A stretch of 64,000 nucleotides of DNA from Enterobacter asburiae (GCF_007035645.1 NZ_AP019632.1:2232001-2296000), one strand, 5' to 3'. Shown: positions 1 through 9,634, numbered from the stretch's first letter. The notes: a model not told the origin generated them from the sequence alone. A program made the numbers and translations.

Positions 1-593
1 AGGGCGCAGTAATGGAAGTAGTTTTGCAGCACGGTCGCCACGTCGTTGTGGAAATTACCGAAGGATTTCATCAGCCATGCGATAGCCGCGTTACGGGCGG
101 AGTGTTCAAACTCCGAGCGTGCCACCACCGCATCATAGGCAATATCGTCAACGCCCGAGAGCTGGCGAACAATCTCCAGCATTCGCTGGCGCGGTGCGCT
201 GAGGCGACTTTGCAGCATATCGCAGACCACCAGCGCCCCGGCATTGATAAAGGGATTTCGCGGTTTACCCTGTTCAATCTCGAGCTGAAGCAGCGAGTTA
301 AAAGGCTGGCCGGAAGGATCTTTACCGACACGCTGCCAGATCTCTTCTTCTTCATACTGGCGCATCGCCGCAACCAGACTCAGCACTTTCGAAATGGACT
401 GAATGGAAAAACGCTCAGCCGCATCGCCTGCCTGGTATCGCTGTCCGTCAATGGTACAGATAGCAATCCCCAGCTTGTTCCCGCTCACCGAGGCAAGGGC
501 CGGAATATAGTCGGCAACCTTCCCCTTTCCAATTAACGGACGAACCTGCGCCAGAATCTCGTCCAACATCTCATTATGGATGACCGCAGCCAC
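1..593 (-). CDS. glsB: Glutaminase GlsB, 3' end beyond window
   Basis: Cytoplasmic glutaminase that hydrolyses L-glutamine to glutamate and ammonia (E. coli GlsB/YneH type, beta-lactamase-like fold). The visible N-terminal part, about 197 residues, carries the family motifs [12 protein letters not shown] (Ser-Xaa-Xaa-Lys nucleophile region), [10 protein letters not shown] and [20 protein letters not shown]. The C-terminal third lies past the left edge. I chose the GTG at 593 because AAGGAG sits 6 bases upstream and the extra residues match the E. coli N-terminus; an internal ATG at 569 lacks such a site. In E. coli it is next to sad; here a chemoreceptor gene lies between. Identity is firm; the missing C-terminus cannot be checked. 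Confidence 0.93.
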   Translation of the reverse strand, partial: MAAVIHNEMLDEILAQVRPLIGKGKVADYIPALASVSGNKLGIAICTIDGQRYQAGDAAERFSIQSISKVLSLVAAMRQYEEEEIWQRVGKDPSGQPFNSLLQLEIEQGKPRNPFINAGALVVCDMLQSRLSAPRQRMLEIVRQLSGVDDIAYDAVVARSEFEHSARNAAIAWLMKSFGNFHNDVATVLQNYFHYCA

Positions 594-655
594 ACTTTGC
601 TCCTTGCCCTCAGGCTAAAACGGGCTGCGAGTATAACAGAGGCTTATGTATTGCG

Positions 656-2245
656 TCAGGCGCTAAGACGAAAACGCGAAACGGCCTGCAATAAAAGATC
701 GGATTGCTTTTGCAGCCGCTCAGAGGCATCCGAGGCGTCAGAGACCAGCAGGTCCGTCTGCCGGGAGACCTGATTCAGCGCCTGAAGCTGGCGCGTCATC
801 TGGTGAATACTGTCTCCCTGGCTGAGCGTGGCGGTTGAGATCTCATTAAGCAAACTGCTTAAATTGCCCACCAGGCCGGTGACCTGCTGCAGATTCTCTT
901 CCATCAGGGTAACGGCGCGGGAACCGTCTTCAATGCCCCGCAGCGAACGGTTGATCAGCTCCTGAATGGTCTGCGTCGAGTGGCTGCTTTTTCTGGCCAG
1001 AAGCCCGACTTCCCTGGCGACGACGGCAAAACCGCGCCCCTGATTTCCGGCATGGGCCGCCTCGATGGCCGCATTCAGCGCCAGGATGTTGGTCTGAAAC
1101 GCCACGCTGTCGATCATCGCCACGATCCCGCGCATCTCAGAAGATCGGTCGACGATCGCCTGCATGGACGCATTCACGGTAGACATCATCCGGTCGCCCC
1201 CCACGGCGGCCTGACGCGCTTCATCGGCCCGCGAGCTGGCGAGCCTGGCATAGCCGGTATTCCCTTCCACATGGCTTTCCAGCGACGCGATATGCGCCGT
1301 CACATCCTCAAGCTCTTTCGCCTGGCGCGCTGACTGCTGATACAGCTTCTGGTTACCCTGCGCAAGGGAGCCAATATTCTCCACCATGGTGGCAGTGGCA
1401 TGGCTGACCTGCGTCACCAGCTGCTGCAGACCGTGCTGCATCGTCGCAATACTGTCGCTAAGCTGACCTATCTCCCGGTTGAAGCGCATGACGTCCGGCG
1501 GCGTGCCGGAGAGATCCCCTGCCGCCAGCCGGTTAATATGCGCAATCAACCGACGCAGCGGCGTAATCACCCATCTGGACATGCCGAACCAGACGACAAC
1601 CGCGATGGCAAGCAGCAGCACCGGCGCAAACAGGAACAACGTTTGCAGGCCGGAGAGCTGCGCCATTAAGCTCTGACGCCCCTGCATGGCCTGCTTCTCG
1701 CTTGCCTGCTGATAGCGCGCATAGTTGTCGTTAAAATCAGACTGAAACGCCTGAGCCGGTACGGCAAAAAACGCGTCGATGGTGTTGGTCTTAATCAAAC
1801 CTTCAGCCTGCTCGTTGATCGCGCCGTAGAAAAGCTGATAGCTGTTCACCAGGGCATCGTCTTTCGGCGGATTCAGCGCCAGCCAGGCCTTCCACGCCTG
1901 CTGAGAAACCGCCAGCGCCTTTTGCGCATCATCCATCAGGCTGTGCCAGCTCCCGTCGGAGCCGGTCTCTTTATCCTGCATAAACCAGACGCCGGAGCGG
2001 TTAAGCAGGTCGCTTGCCGCCAGCAGGGAGACGCGGGCCAGATCCAGCTTGCTCTGCTGCTGCCAGGCCAGCAGGTTTTGCTGCTCGTTGCGCTGGGCGT
2101 CGTTCAGGGAGGCGTTAAGCAGAAATGAGGAGGAGAGCTGCAGCGCGGAGAAAAGGCCAATAATGCAAAAGATACCCGTCAGCAGGCCAAAGTGACGAGG
2201 GGTGAGACGCTGCGCAATACGGCGAAAAATTTGCGTTAGGTTCAT
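656..2245 (-). CDS. Methyl-accepting chemotaxis protein without pentapeptide tail
   Basis: Inner-membrane chemoreceptor of about 529 residues. Order: TM1 (roughly residues 15-38), a periplasmic four-helix-type sensing domain of about 150 residues, TM2 (FAPVLLLAIAVVVWFGMS), HAMP (ITPLRRLIAHINRLAAGDL), then the long cytoplasmic signalling hairpin with the tip sequence [20 protein letters not shown]. The C-terminus ends SRFRLSA, so there is no NWETF-type CheR/CheB tether. Several in-frame ATGs lie upstream; 2245 is preferred because GAAGA is about 6 bases before it and the length fits the family. It is co-directional with glsB and sad but placed between them, unlike in E. coli. The ligand is unknown. 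Confidence 0.88.
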   Translation of the reverse strand: MNLTQIFRRIAQRLTPRHFGLLTGIFCIIGLFSALQLSSSFLLNASLNDAQRNEQQNLLAWQQQSKLDLARVSLLAASDLLNRSGVWFMQDKETGSDGSWHSLMDDAQKALAVSQQAWKAWLALNPPKDDALVNSYQLFYGAINEQAEGLIKTNTIDAFFAVPAQAFQSDFNDNYARYQQASEKQAMQGRQSLMAQLSGLQTLFLFAPVLLLAIAVVVWFGMSRWVITPLRRLIAHINRLAAGDLSGTPPDVMRFNREIGQLSDSIATMQHGLQQLVTQVSHATATMVENIGSLAQGNQKLYQQSARQAKELEDVTAHIASLESHVEGNTGYARLASSRADEARQAAVGGDRMMSTVNASMQAIVDRSSEMRGIVAMIDSVAFQTNILALNAAIEAAHAGNQGRGFAVVAREVGLLARKSSHSTQTIQELINRSLRGIEDGSRAVTLMEENLQQVTGLVGNLSSLLNEISTATLSQGDSIHQMTRQLQALNQVSRQTDLLVSDASDASERLQKQSDLLLQAVSRFRLSA

Positions 2246-2324
2246 AATTATCTTCATTAACAATGCGTTAGACGCGAGCGAGTCTACGAAATGAAAATGA
2301 CAGAACCATTGCAGATAAATGACA

Positions 2325-2347
2325 ACGGCCCTCGTGATGAGGGCCGT
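2325..2347 (-). terminator. Stem-loop after sad
   Basis: A 9-bp perfect stem (ACGGCCCTC / GAGGGCCGT) with a 5-base loop starts about 20 bases after the sad stop codon. The T-run that follows on the minus strand is poor, so it may be a weak terminator or an mRNA-stabilising hairpin. Confidence 0.55.
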
Positions 2348-2367
2348 AATCACAGGCGGGCAATAAA

Positions 2368-3756
2368 TTACACCCGATCCTTCCACACCGTCTGCACGTT
2401 GCAGAACTCGTGCAAACCAAAGTGGGAAAGCTCCCGGCCAAAGCCGCTTTTCTTAACGCCGCCGAAGGCCACGCGCGCGTCGCTGGCGCTAAAGCCGTTG
2501 ATAAACACGCCGCCGCACTCCAGTTCGCGGGAGAATTTATCCGCAAGCGCCGCGTCAGCGGTAAAGACGGTGGCGGACAGGCCAAAGTCGCTGTCGTTGG
2601 CAAGCGCCAGGGCGTGCTCCGCGTCTTTTGCGACAGTCACGGCCGCGACCGGACCAAACAGTTCCTGGCGAAACGCCGTCATCGACGGGGTGACGTTGGC
2701 CAGCACGGTTGGCGCGTAGTAATTGCCCTCTCCGCTGATTTTCTCTCCGCCCAGCAGCAGCGTTGCCCCTTCGGCCAGGGTGGCCTGCACCTGCTGATGC
2801 AGCTCATCGCGCAGGTCATAACGCGCCATCGGGCCAATAAAGTTCTCTTCCCGATCCGGTGCGCCGACTTTCAGCGCAGAGACGGCCTCGACAAAACGCC
2901 GGGTAAAGGTCTCTGCGATACCCTCCTCGACGATAAAACGTTTCGCCGCCGCGCACACCTGCCCGGTATTCTGGTAGCGACCCGCCACCGCCGCCTTCAC
3001 GGCGAGATCCAGATCGGCATCGTTAAGGACGATAAACGGGTCGGAGCCGCCCAGCTCAAGAACGCATTTTTTCAGCGCGGCTCCTGCCTGCGCGCCAATG
3101 GCCGCACCGGCACGCACGCTGCCGGTGACGGTCACCGCCGCAATACGGCGATCGTTAATCGCCTGGCTTACGCCGTCATTGGTGGCGTTCACCCAGCCGA
3201 ATACGCCTTCAGGGAAACCGGCATCCGCAAAGATCTGCCCAATAAGTTCCGCAGAGCCGAGCACGTTTGGCGCATGCTTAAGCAAATAGCTGTTACCTGC
3301 CAGCAGAATGGGCACCGCGCCGCGCAGCACCTGCCAGAGCGGGAAGTTCCAGGGCATCACCGCGAGAATCGGCCCCAGAGGACGATATTCAATAACCGCG
3401 CTGTGGTTTTCCACCAGCGTGGGTTCCGCACGCAGCATCGCCGGGCCGTGCCCGGCATACCAGTCGCACAGACCGGCGGATTTTGCCACTTCCGCCCGCG
3501 CCTGCAGGATGGGTTTCCCCATTTCACGGGAGATCGTCTGCGCCATCTCTTCCGCGCGGTTTCGCAGCGCGGCGCCGAGATCCCGGAGCTTCTGCGCCCG
3601 GTGGGACACGCTTTCGCGTCGCCACTGGCGATACCCCGCGTCAGACTGAGCAATCGCGCGGTCAACCTCTTCCGGCGTCGCCCAGGGATAAGCAGCAAGA
3701 GTTTCCCCCGTTGCCGGGTTAACGGACAGGGCATGTGTAGCAGATGAATATTTCAT
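2368..3756 (-). CDS. sad: NAD(P)+-dependent succinate semialdehyde dehydrogenase Sad
   Basis: Aldehyde dehydrogenase oxidising succinate semialdehyde to succinate, the last step of putrescine/GABA catabolism (E. coli Sad/YneI). With the start at 3756 the protein is 462 residues, as in E. coli. Motifs seen: MPWNFPLWQV, the Rossmann segment VTVTGSVRAGAAIG, catalytic Glu in LELGGSDPF, catalytic Cys in NTGQVCAAAKRF, and the C-terminal KSGFGRELSHFGLHEF. GGAG lies 7 bases upstream of this ATG; an ATG at 3786 would add ten residues with a weaker site. It is divergent from the LysR gene at 3855, its probable regulator. Assignment is strong from near-identity over the whole length. Confidence 0.95.
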   Translation of the reverse strand: MKYSSATHALSVNPATGETLAAYPWATPEEVDRAIAQSDAGYRQWRRESVSHRAQKLRDLGAALRNRAEEMAQTISREMGKPILQARAEVAKSAGLCDWYAGHGPAMLRAEPTLVENHSAVIEYRPLGPILAVMPWNFPLWQVLRGAVPILLAGNSYLLKHAPNVLGSAELIGQIFADAGFPEGVFGWVNATNDGVSQAINDRRIAAVTVTGSVRAGAAIGAQAGAALKKCVLELGGSDPFIVLNDADLDLAVKAAVAGRYQNTGQVCAAAKRFIVEEGIAETFTRRFVEAVSALKVGAPDREENFIGPMARYDLRDELHQQVQATLAEGATLLLGGEKISGEGNYYAPTVLANVTPSMTAFRQELFGPVAAVTVAKDAEHALALANDSDFGLSATVFTADAALADKFSRELECGGVFINGFSASDARVAFGGVKKSGFGRELSHFGLHEFCNVQTVWKDRV

Positions 3757-3814
3757 GATGTTCTCCACGCATTTCGGTTGATTCATTGTGGCTCACTCTG
3801 CTATTTCTTAAAAA

Positions 3815-3839
3815 TGAATAATACTAACCACCTTATTCA
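3815..3839. promoter_or_regulatory. Candidate LysR-type operator between sad and ptrR
   Basis: TGAATAA, eleven bases, TTATTCA: a perfect 7-bp dyad with the T-N11-A geometry typical of LysR-type regulators, 16 bases before the regulator's ATG and 58 bases before the sad start. This is the likely PtrR site; binding itself is inferred. Confidence 0.6.
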
Positions 3840-3854
3840 CGAAACGAGAATGCC

Positions 3855-4733
3855 ATGGACTTAACCCAGCTTGAAATGTTTAACGCCGTCGCGCTGACGG
3901 GCAGCATCACCCAGGCGGCGCAGAAGGTGCATCGCGTGCCGTCTAACCTGACGACCCGCATCCGCCAGCTGGAAGCCGATCTTGGCGTTGAGCTGTTTAT
4001 TCGTGAGAACCAGCGTTTGCGCCTATCTCCCGCCGGACATAACTTCCTGCGCTACAGCAGGCAGATCCTCGCCCTGGTGGATGAGGCGCGCATGGTCGTC
4101 GCGGGTGATGAGCCGCAGGGGCTATTTGCCCTCGGCGCGCTGGAAAGCACCGCCGCGGTGCGCATTCCCGAAACGCTGGCGCAGTTTAACCAGCGCTATC
4201 CGCGCATCCAGTTTGCCCTTTCTACCGGGCCATCCGGGACGATGATTGATGGCGTGCTGGAGGGAACCCTCAGCGCCGCCTTTGTCGACGGGCCGCTGTC
4301 GCACCCGGAGCTGGAGGGGATGCCGGTCTACCGGGAAGAGATGATGCTGGTCACGCCAGCCGGGCACGCGGAGGTCGCCCGCGCCACGCAGGTTAGCGGC
4401 AGCGACGTTTACGCTTTTCGCGCGAACTGCTCGTACCGTCGACATCTGGAAAGCTGGTTTCATGCGGACAGAGCCACCCCCGGCCGCATTCATGAGATGG
4501 AGTCCTATCACGGCATGCTCGCCTGCGTCATTGCGGGCGCGGGCATCGCGCTGATGCCGCGCTCGATGCTGGAGAGTATGCCGGGACATCATCAGGTTGA
4601 AGCCTGGCCGCTGGCGGAAAACTGGCGCTGGCTCACTACCTGGCTGGTGTGGCGGCGCGGGGCGATGACCCGCCAGCTGGAAGCCTTTATAGCGCTGCTA
4701 AACGAACGTCTTCAACCAGCGCCTTCTCCATAA
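3855..4733 (+). CDS. ptrR: LysR-family regulator PtrR (YneJ)
   Basis: LysR-type transcription factor of 292 residues (E. coli YneJ, 293). The N-terminal winged helix-turn-helix ([39 protein letters not shown]) is followed by a periplasmic-binding-protein-like effector domain from about residue 90. In E. coli the orthologue was renamed PtrR and controls sad in putrescine utilisation; divergence from sad and the dyad between the two genes support the same role here. The final 47 bases overlap the convergent acetyltransferase gene. Effector identity cannot be read from sequence. Confidence 0.9.
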   Translation: MDLTQLEMFNAVALTGSITQAAQKVHRVPSNLTTRIRQLEADLGVELFIRENQRLRLSPAGHNFLRYSRQILALVDEARMVVAGDEPQGLFALGALESTAAVRIPETLAQFNQRYPRIQFALSTGPSGTMIDGVLEGTLSAAFVDGPLSHPELEGMPVYREEMMLVTPAGHAEVARATQVSGSDVYAFRANCSYRRHLESWFHADRATPGRIHEMESYHGMLACVIAGAGIALMPRSMLESMPGHHQVEAWPLAENWRWLTTWLVWRRGAMTRQLEAFIALLNERLQPAPSP

Positions 4734-5169
4734 ACAGGCTGAGCGGATCGTCAGCGTACGGGGCAAACGCCGGACGCAAATCGTACCCGCACTGCTCGTA
4801 CAGGCGAACCGCAGCGCGCTGTTTGATGCCCGTCTCCAGCCTTACCGTGTGGCAATGGCGGCTCAGGGCCTCATCTTCCAGGGCGGCCAGCAGCGTCTCG
4901 CCGAGATGCTGCCCGCGATGGGCCGGATCGATATAGACCCGCTTCATCTCCCCCGTTCCGTCGCCGTTGAGCACGATGGCTCCGCAGCCTACGGCGTGCA
5001 GCTGCTGGTCACGAATGACCATCAGGATCAGCGAGGCTTCCGGCAGCGCGGACAGGTCGAGAAGATGATTGCTTTCGGCGGGATAGAGTTCGCTCTGGTA
5101 GCGGTCAAGCGCCGCGATCAGCGTGAGAATGTCCGGATGACGTGCAGATTCAGAGGTAATGGAATACAT
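4687..5169 (-). CDS. GNAT-family N-acetyltransferase
   Basis: Acetyl-CoA-dependent acetyltransferase of 160 residues. The acetyl-CoA loop is visible in [27 protein letters not shown] (R-G-x-H-L-G form of the Q/RxxGxG/A motif A), followed by [21 protein letters not shown], where the [12 protein letters not shown] segment is the typical motif B. AAGGAG lies upstream of the ATG at 5169. The 3' end overlaps the end of ptrR by 47 bases tail to tail. The substrate is unknown; small molecules such as amino acids, polyamines or antibiotics are all possible for this subfamily. Confidence 0.85.
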   Translation of the reverse strand: MYSITSESARHPDILTLIAALDRYQSELYPAESNHLLDLSALPEASLILMVIRDQQLHAVGCGAIVLNGDGTGEMKRVYIDPAHRGQHLGETLLAALEDEALSRHCHTVRLETGIKQRAAVRLYEQCGYDLRPAFAPYADDPLSLFMEKALVEDVRLAAL

Positions 5170-5253
5170 GGCAGGCTCCTTGCTGTTTTTATATCAACAT
5201 AGCTCAGGCCTGCCGGAGTGGTTCATAGTATTAACTTATAGCGCGTCACTCAG

Positions 5254-6045
5254 CTAGCGCAGGAAGATTCGCCCTTTCAGGTACAGCGTAGCCTGGCCGC
5301 CAATCAGCACGCGGTCGCCCTTCAGCTCGCAGCGCAGATCCCCGCCACGGTATGACACCTGGCGGGCATTGAGTGACGTTTTGCCCAGCTTTTCGCTCCA
5401 GTAAGGGATCAGCATGCTGTGGGCGGATCCGGTGACGGGATCTTCCGGCACCCCTTCGCCAGGGCAGAAGAAGCGGCTGACGAAGTCATATTCTTCTCCC
5501 GGCGCCGTCACGCAGACCATTTTATCCAGCGGAAGCATGGCCCCAATATCCGGCGTTAACGCTTCCACCTGCTGCTGGCTCTCCAGCACCACCATGTAAT
5601 CGCGTCCGACGCGCACCTCTTTCGCCTCCGTGATGCCCAGCGCGCTAAACAGCACCTCAGGTGGGTTTTCGACGACTTCCGTCGACCACGCGGGGAAGTT
5701 CAGCGTCAGCCAGTCGCCGCTGCGCTTGACGGTCAGCTCGCCCACGAAGCGCGTGGTGAAGGTGATTTCGGTATGCGGATAATCAAGGTATTCGAAAATG
5801 ACGTGCGATGCGGCAAGCGTAGCGTGACCGCACAGGTTAATTTCATCCAGCGTGGTGAACCAGCGCAGCTCAAACCCGCCGTCGGTGCGCACGAAAAAGG
5901 CGGTCTCAGACTGGTTATGCTGTTGCGCCATTTTGAGCAGCGTTTCGTCCGGCAGCCACTCTTCCAGAGGACATACCGCTGCGGCGTTGCCGCCAAAGGT
6001 TTTATCGCTGAAGGCATCCACCAGATAAAAATCAATTTCCTGCAT
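5254..6045 (-). CDS. PhzF-family isomerase (downstream copy of tandem pair)
   Basis: PhzF/YddE-family enzyme of 263 residues with the two-fold diaminopimelate-epimerase-like fold. Characteristic features are the N-terminal VDAFSDKTFGGNAAAVCPL, the general-acid/base glutamate in HNQSETAFFV, INLCGHATLAASH, and the C-terminal PEDPVTGSAHSML loop. Family members isomerise small acidic metabolites, PhzF in phenazine synthesis being the model; the substrate here is unknown. The upstream neighbour (6073-6861) is a paralogue with an almost identical N-terminus; the gap is 27 bases, so the two are probably one transcript. AGGAAGAG precedes the ATG at 6045. Confidence 0.9.
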   Translation of the reverse strand: MQEIDFYLVDAFSDKTFGGNAAAVCPLEEWLPDETLLKMAQQHNQSETAFFVRTDGGFELRWFTTLDEINLCGHATLAASHVIFEYLDYPHTEITFTTRFVGELTVKRSGDWLTLNFPAWSTEVVENPPEVLFSALGITEAKEVRVGRDYMVVLESQQQVEALTPDIGAMLPLDKMVCVTAPGEEYDFVSRFFCPGEGVPEDPVTGSAHSMLIPYWSEKLGKTSLNARQVSYRGGDLRCELKGDRVLIGGQATLYLKGRIFLR

Positions 6046-6072
6046 TGTCTCTTCCTCTCTTGTTATGGGTTT

Positions 6073-6861
6073 TTAGCGCAGAAAAACTGTGCCTTTCAGA
6101 TAAAGCGTGGCCTGCCCGCTCATCAGCACGCGCGAACCTTTCAGCTCACAGCGTACATCGCCGCCGCGCGCTGATACCTGACGGGCGAACATCGTGGTTT
6201 TGCCCAGCTTTTCGCTCCAGTATGGGATCAGCATGGTGTGCGCGGAGCCGGTGACCGGGTCTTCCGGGACGGAAACGCCCGGTGAGAAAAAGCGGCTGAC
6301 AAAATCATATTTCCCCTCACCGCGCGCCGTAACGCTCACCTTATGCTCGCCCGGCGTCATCACCGAGAAGCGCGGCGCAAGCGCTTCAACCTGCTGGCGA
6401 TTTTCCAGAACGATCAGCCATGCGCGCCCTTTACGGGCTTCAACGTAGCGGCTGATACCCAGCGCCGAGAGCATCTCCGGCGGGGGTGTCTCCTGATGGG
6501 TTGGGCATGCAGGAAAGTCCAGCGTCATCCACTCCCCCTCCCGGCTGACGGTGAGGCGGCCAGAGGCGGTATCAAAGTGGATCCGCGAATCCGGGTAATC
6601 CAGCTCGGTAAACAGCACGTGCGCGGCCGCCAGCGTAGCGTGGCCGCAGAGATTGACTTCGGTAAGCGTGGTAAACCAGCGTAGCTCAATGCCCCCTTTA
6701 CTGCAGACGAAAAAAGCCGTTTCCGACTGATTATGCTGCTGCGCCATTTTCAGCAAGGTCTCATCGGGTAACCATTCCTTGAGCGGGCAAACGGCGGCCG
6801 GATTGCCGCCAAACGAGGTGTCGCTGAACGCATCTACCAGATAAAAATCAATCTCCTGCAT
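6073..6861 (-). CDS. PhzF-family isomerase (upstream copy of tandem pair)
   Basis: Second PhzF-like protein, 262 residues, same architecture as the downstream copy: VDAFSDTSFGGNPAAVCPL, HNQSETAFFV, NLCGHATLAAAH and VPEDPVTGSAHTML are all present, so both copies keep the active-site glutamate and glycine-rich loops. The first 55 residues of the two copies differ at only a few positions, while the middle (about residues 110-190) has diverged clearly. This looks like a tandem duplication followed by partial divergence or by gene conversion at the ends. Product and substrate are unknown. It is divergent from sotB. Confidence 0.9.
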   Translation of the reverse strand: MQEIDFYLVDAFSDTSFGGNPAAVCPLKEWLPDETLLKMAQQHNQSETAFFVCSKGGIELRWFTTLTEVNLCGHATLAAAHVLFTELDYPDSRIHFDTASGRLTVSREGEWMTLDFPACPTHQETPPPEMLSALGISRYVEARKGRAWLIVLENRQQVEALAPRFSVMTPGEHKVSVTARGEGKYDFVSRFFSPGVSVPEDPVTGSAHTMLIPYWSEKLGKTTMFARQVSARGGDVRCELKGSRVLMSGQATLYLKGTVFLR

Positions 6862-7038
6862 TGTCTTACCGCCTGTTTTTATTGTGTTGTTCTTTTATAT
6901 TCAATGAAAACGGCGTTCCCGGCTACCGCTTTCATAAGGTAAATATTGAGATCTGCGTCACATAATGGTTGAGTTTTCGCCGTTCGACGTTTTAAGATCG
7001 TCTCCTCTTCTTTTCAGCAACGAATCTCCGACACCCCT

Positions 7039-8235
7039 ATGACAACGAACACAGTTTCCCGCAGGGTTGCGTGGCTACGCGTGGTCACGCTGGCCATTGC
7101 CGCGTTTATTTTTAACACCACAGAATTTGTTCCGGTTGGGCTGTTGTCTGACATCGCTGAAAGTTTCCAGATGGAAACGGCGCAGGTGGGCATTATGTTG
7201 ACCATCTACGCCTGGGTTGTGGCGCTGATGTCCTTGCCGTTTATGCTGCTGACCAGCCAGATGGAGCGGCGCAGGCTGCTGATCGGCCTGTTTGTGCTGT
7301 TCATCGCCAGCCATGTCCTGTCGTTTATGGCGTGGAATTTTACGGTGCTGGTCATTAGCCGCATCGGTATTGCCTTTGCCCATGCGGTGTTCTGGTCGAT
7401 CACCGCGTCGCTGGCTATTCGACTCGCGCCAGCGGGTAAACGCGCCCAGGCGCTGAGCCTGATTGCCACCGGTACCGCACTGGCGATGGTGCTGGGTCTG
7501 CCGATTGGCCGCATCGTAGGGCAATACTTCGGCTGGCGTACGACGTTCTTCGCCATTGGTATGGGCGCGCTGGTTACGCTGGTATGCCTGATTAAGCTGC
7601 TGCCCGCGCTGCCGAGCGAACATTCCGGCTCGCTGAAAAGCCTGCCGCTGCTGATGCGTCGCCCGGCGCTGCTGGGTATCTACCTGCTTACCGTCATTGT
7701 GGTGACGGCCCATTACACGGCGTACAGCTACATTGAACCCTTTGTGCAGGTGGTGGCGGGCTTTAGCGCCAACTTTGCCACCGTCCTGCTGTTGATCCTC
7801 GGCGGAGCGGGCATTATTGGCAGCGTGCTGTTCGGTAAGCTGGGTAACCGGCATGCGTCAACGCTGGTGAGCTGCGCTATCGGTCTGCTGCTGGCCTGCC
7901 TGCTGCTGCTGATGCCTGCCGCAGGCAGTGAAAGCCATCTGGCGATCCTCAGCCTGTGCTGGGGCGTGGCGATCATGATTATTGGTCTGGGCATGCAGGT
8001 GAAGGTCCTGGCCCTGGCGCCGGATGCAACGGACGTCGCCATGTCGCTGTTCTCAGGGATTTTCAATCTGGGGATTGGCGCGGGCGCGCTGGTGGGAAAT
8101 CAGGTAATACTGCACGTATCGATGTCGGCGATTGGCTATCTGGGCGCCATTCCGGCCCTGGTGGCGCTGGTCTGGTCAGTGCTCATCTTCCGTAAATGGC
8201 CGGTGGCGCTGGAGGAACAGGGTCAGCACGGGTAA
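7039..8235 (+). CDS. sotB: Sugar efflux MFS transporter SotB
   Basis: Twelve-TM major facilitator exporter of 398 residues, nearly colinear with E. coli SotB (YdeA), which effluxes arabinose and other sugars and related compounds. Seen: [24 protein letters not shown] TM1, the MFS loop after TM2 ([13 protein letters not shown]), [21 protein letters not shown] in TM4-TM5 and [15 protein letters not shown] in the second half. It sits immediately before the mar locus as in E. coli. A REP-like palindrome follows the stop codon. Confidence 0.94.
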   Translation: MTTNTVSRRVAWLRVVTLAIAAFIFNTTEFVPVGLLSDIAESFQMETAQVGIMLTIYAWVVALMSLPFMLLTSQMERRRLLIGLFVLFIASHVLSFMAWNFTVLVISRIGIAFAHAVFWSITASLAIRLAPAGKRAQALSLIATGTALAMVLGLPIGRIVGQYFGWRTTFFAIGMGALVTLVCLIKLLPALPSEHSGSLKSLPLLMRRPALLGIYLLTVIVVTAHYTAYSYIEPFVQVVAGFSANFATVLLLILGGAGIIGSVLFGKLGNRHASTLVSCAIGLLLACLLLLMPAAGSESHLAILSLCWGVAIMIIGLGMQVKVLALAPDATDVAMSLFSGIFNLGIGAGALVGNQVILHVSMSAIGYLGAIPALVALVWSVLIFRKWPVALEEQGQHG

Positions 8236-8241
8236 GCCTTC

Positions 8242-8273
8242 TTGCCGGGTGGCGGCTTCGCCTTACCCGGCAA
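8242..8273. repeat. REP-like palindrome
   Basis: TTGCCGGGTggc...ttACCCGGCAA forms a 9-bp stem between the convergent ends of sotB and marC. A related palindrome with the same GCCGGGTG/CACCCGGC arms occurs at 12623-12650. Typical of enterobacterial REP units. Confidence 0.75.
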
Positions 8274-8278
8274 TCACA

Positions 8279-8944
8279 TCAATGATAGGTCTTAATAATT
8301 TCCAGCACGCCGTTAATAATAAACTGCACGCCCATACAGACCAGTAAGAAGCCCATCAGACGGGAAATCGCCTCGATACCGCCCTTGCCTACCCAGCGCA
8401 TAATGGCCCCAGAACTGCGCAGCGACGCCCACACGATAACCCCGATAATCGCAAAAATCAGCGGTGGCGCAAGCGTCAGCACCCAGTCCGGGAAGGTTGC
8501 GCTGTCACGCACCGTTGATGCGGAGCTGATGATCATCGCGATGGTACCCGGCCCCGCCGTGCTCGGCATGGCAATCGGCACAAAGGCGATATTCGCACTC
8601 GGCTCGGTTTCCAGCTCTTCCGATTTACTGGTCGCTTCCGGCGACTCATGCGCTTTTTGCGCCGGGAACAGCATGCGGAAACCGATAAAGGCCACAATCA
8701 GCCCCCCGGCGATACGCAGGCCGGGGATGGAAATCCCGAAGGTGTTCATCACCACCTGTCCGGCATAGTAAGCCACCATCATGATGGCAAACACATACAC
8801 CGAGGCCATCATCGACTGATGGTTGCGCTCGGCGCTGTTCATGTTCCCTGCCAGCCCGAGGAACAGCGCCACCGTCGTTAACGGGTTAGCCAACGGCAGC
8901 AAGACCACCAGCCCAAGGCTGATTGCTTTTATTAAATCCAACAT
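8279..8944 (-). CDS. marC: MarC-family inner membrane protein
   Basis: Inner-membrane protein of 221 residues with about six TM segments, matching E. coli MarC almost throughout ([68 protein letters not shown]). It is divergent from marRAB, as in E. coli, and shares the marO intergenic region. Despite the name, E. coli MarC has been reported not to contribute to multidrug resistance; its function is unknown. Confidence 0.94.
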   Translation of the reverse strand: MLDLIKAISLGLVVLLPLANPLTTVALFLGLAGNMNSAERNHQSMMASVYVFAIMMVAYYAGQVVMNTFGISIPGLRIAGGLIVAFIGFRMLFPAQKAHESPEATSKSEELETEPSANIAFVPIAMPSTAGPGTIAMIISSASTVRDSATFPDWVLTLAPPLIFAIIGVIVWASLRSSGAIMRWVGKGGIEAISRLMGFLLVCMGVQFIINGVLEIIKTYH

Positions 8945-9103
8945 AGTGCGTTGTTGTCCTTATCCATATTTAACACAGCAATTATAGGGTGAAAGTGTGA
9001 CATTGAGCCATGGGTGCAACGCAACGATTATTTCCGTCCTGGAAAGATAGCTGACAGTTATCTATATGATTTGAAAGACCTCAAAAAAAGTTCATGAAAC
9101 GTT

Positions 9104-9123
9104 TTAGCAATTCGTGGCATCGG
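9104..9123 (+). promoter_or_regulatory. marbox upstream of marRAB
   Basis: The segment TTAGCAATTCGTGGCATCGG resembles the E. coli marbox (binding site for MarA, SoxS and Rob) and lies just upstream of the marRAB -35 element, allowing autoactivation of the operon. Confidence 0.75.
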
Positions 9124-9136
9124 CTGACTCATTCAG

Positions 9137-9197
9137 TTGACTTATACTTGCCTGAGCAATAATATCTGCCGTGACTAACTACTTGCCAGGGCAACCA
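9137..9197 (+). promoter_or_regulatory. marO: marRAB promoter with two MarR operators
   Basis: The -35 TTGACT (9137-9142) and -10 TAATAT (9160-9165) are 17 bases apart. The two MarR half-palindromic operators are visible: site I TACTTGCCTGAGCAATA (9145-9161), lying inside the promoter spacer, and site II TACTTGCCAGGGCAACCA (9180-9197), ending three bases before the marR GTG. Arrangement is as in E. coli marO. Confidence 0.9.
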
Positions 9198-9199
9198 TT

Positions 9200-9634
9200 G
9201 TGAAAAGCACCAGTGATATCTTTAACGACGTTGTTCCGCTGGGTCGTCTTATTCATATGGTAAATCAGAAAAAAGATCGCCTGCTCAATGACTATCTGTC
9301 ACCGCTGGATATCACCGCAACACAGTTCAAAGTGCTGTGTTCCATTCGCTGCGAAGTGTGTATTACACCGGTTGAGCTTAAAAAGGTGCTCTCTGTCGAT
9401 CTGGGCGCGTTAACCCGCATGCTGGATCGTCTCGTCTGCAAAGGATGGATAGAACGAAGCCCTAACCCGAATGACAAACGCGGCGTACTGGTGAAGCTGA
9501 CCAGCGATGGCGCGGCCATGTGCGAGCAATGTCATCAATTAGTAGGACAAACACTGCATCAGGAACTAACAAAAAACTTAACGGCAGATGAAGTGGCAAC
9601 CCTTGAGCTTCTGCTCAAAAAAATACTGCCGTAA
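9200..9634 (+). CDS. marR: Multiple-antibiotic-resistance repressor MarR
   Basis: Dimeric winged-helix repressor of 144 residues, E. coli length, beginning with GTG. The DNA-binding core [44 protein letters not shown] is intact, including the redox-sensitive Cys of CKGW (Cys80 in E. coli). It represses its own operon from marO; phenolic ligands such as salicylate, or copper-driven oxidation, relieve repression in E. coli. No disrupting changes are visible, so the regulon is presumably inducible rather than constitutively open. Confidence 0.97.
   Translation: MKSTSDIFNDVVPLGRLIHMVNQKKDRLLNDYLSPLDITATQFKVLCSIRCEVCITPVELKKVLSVDLGALTRMLDRLVCKGWIERSPNPNDKRGVLVKLTSDGAAMCEQCHQLVGQTLHQELTKNLTADEVATLELLLKKILP

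Noticed and set aside
2410..3747. Open frame of about 445 codons antisense to sad
   Set aside because: It mirrors the codon structure of sad, has a basic, low-complexity translation with no recognisable domain and no ribosome site. Similar long antisense frames (for example 49204-50457 and 47846-48838) were dropped for the same reason.
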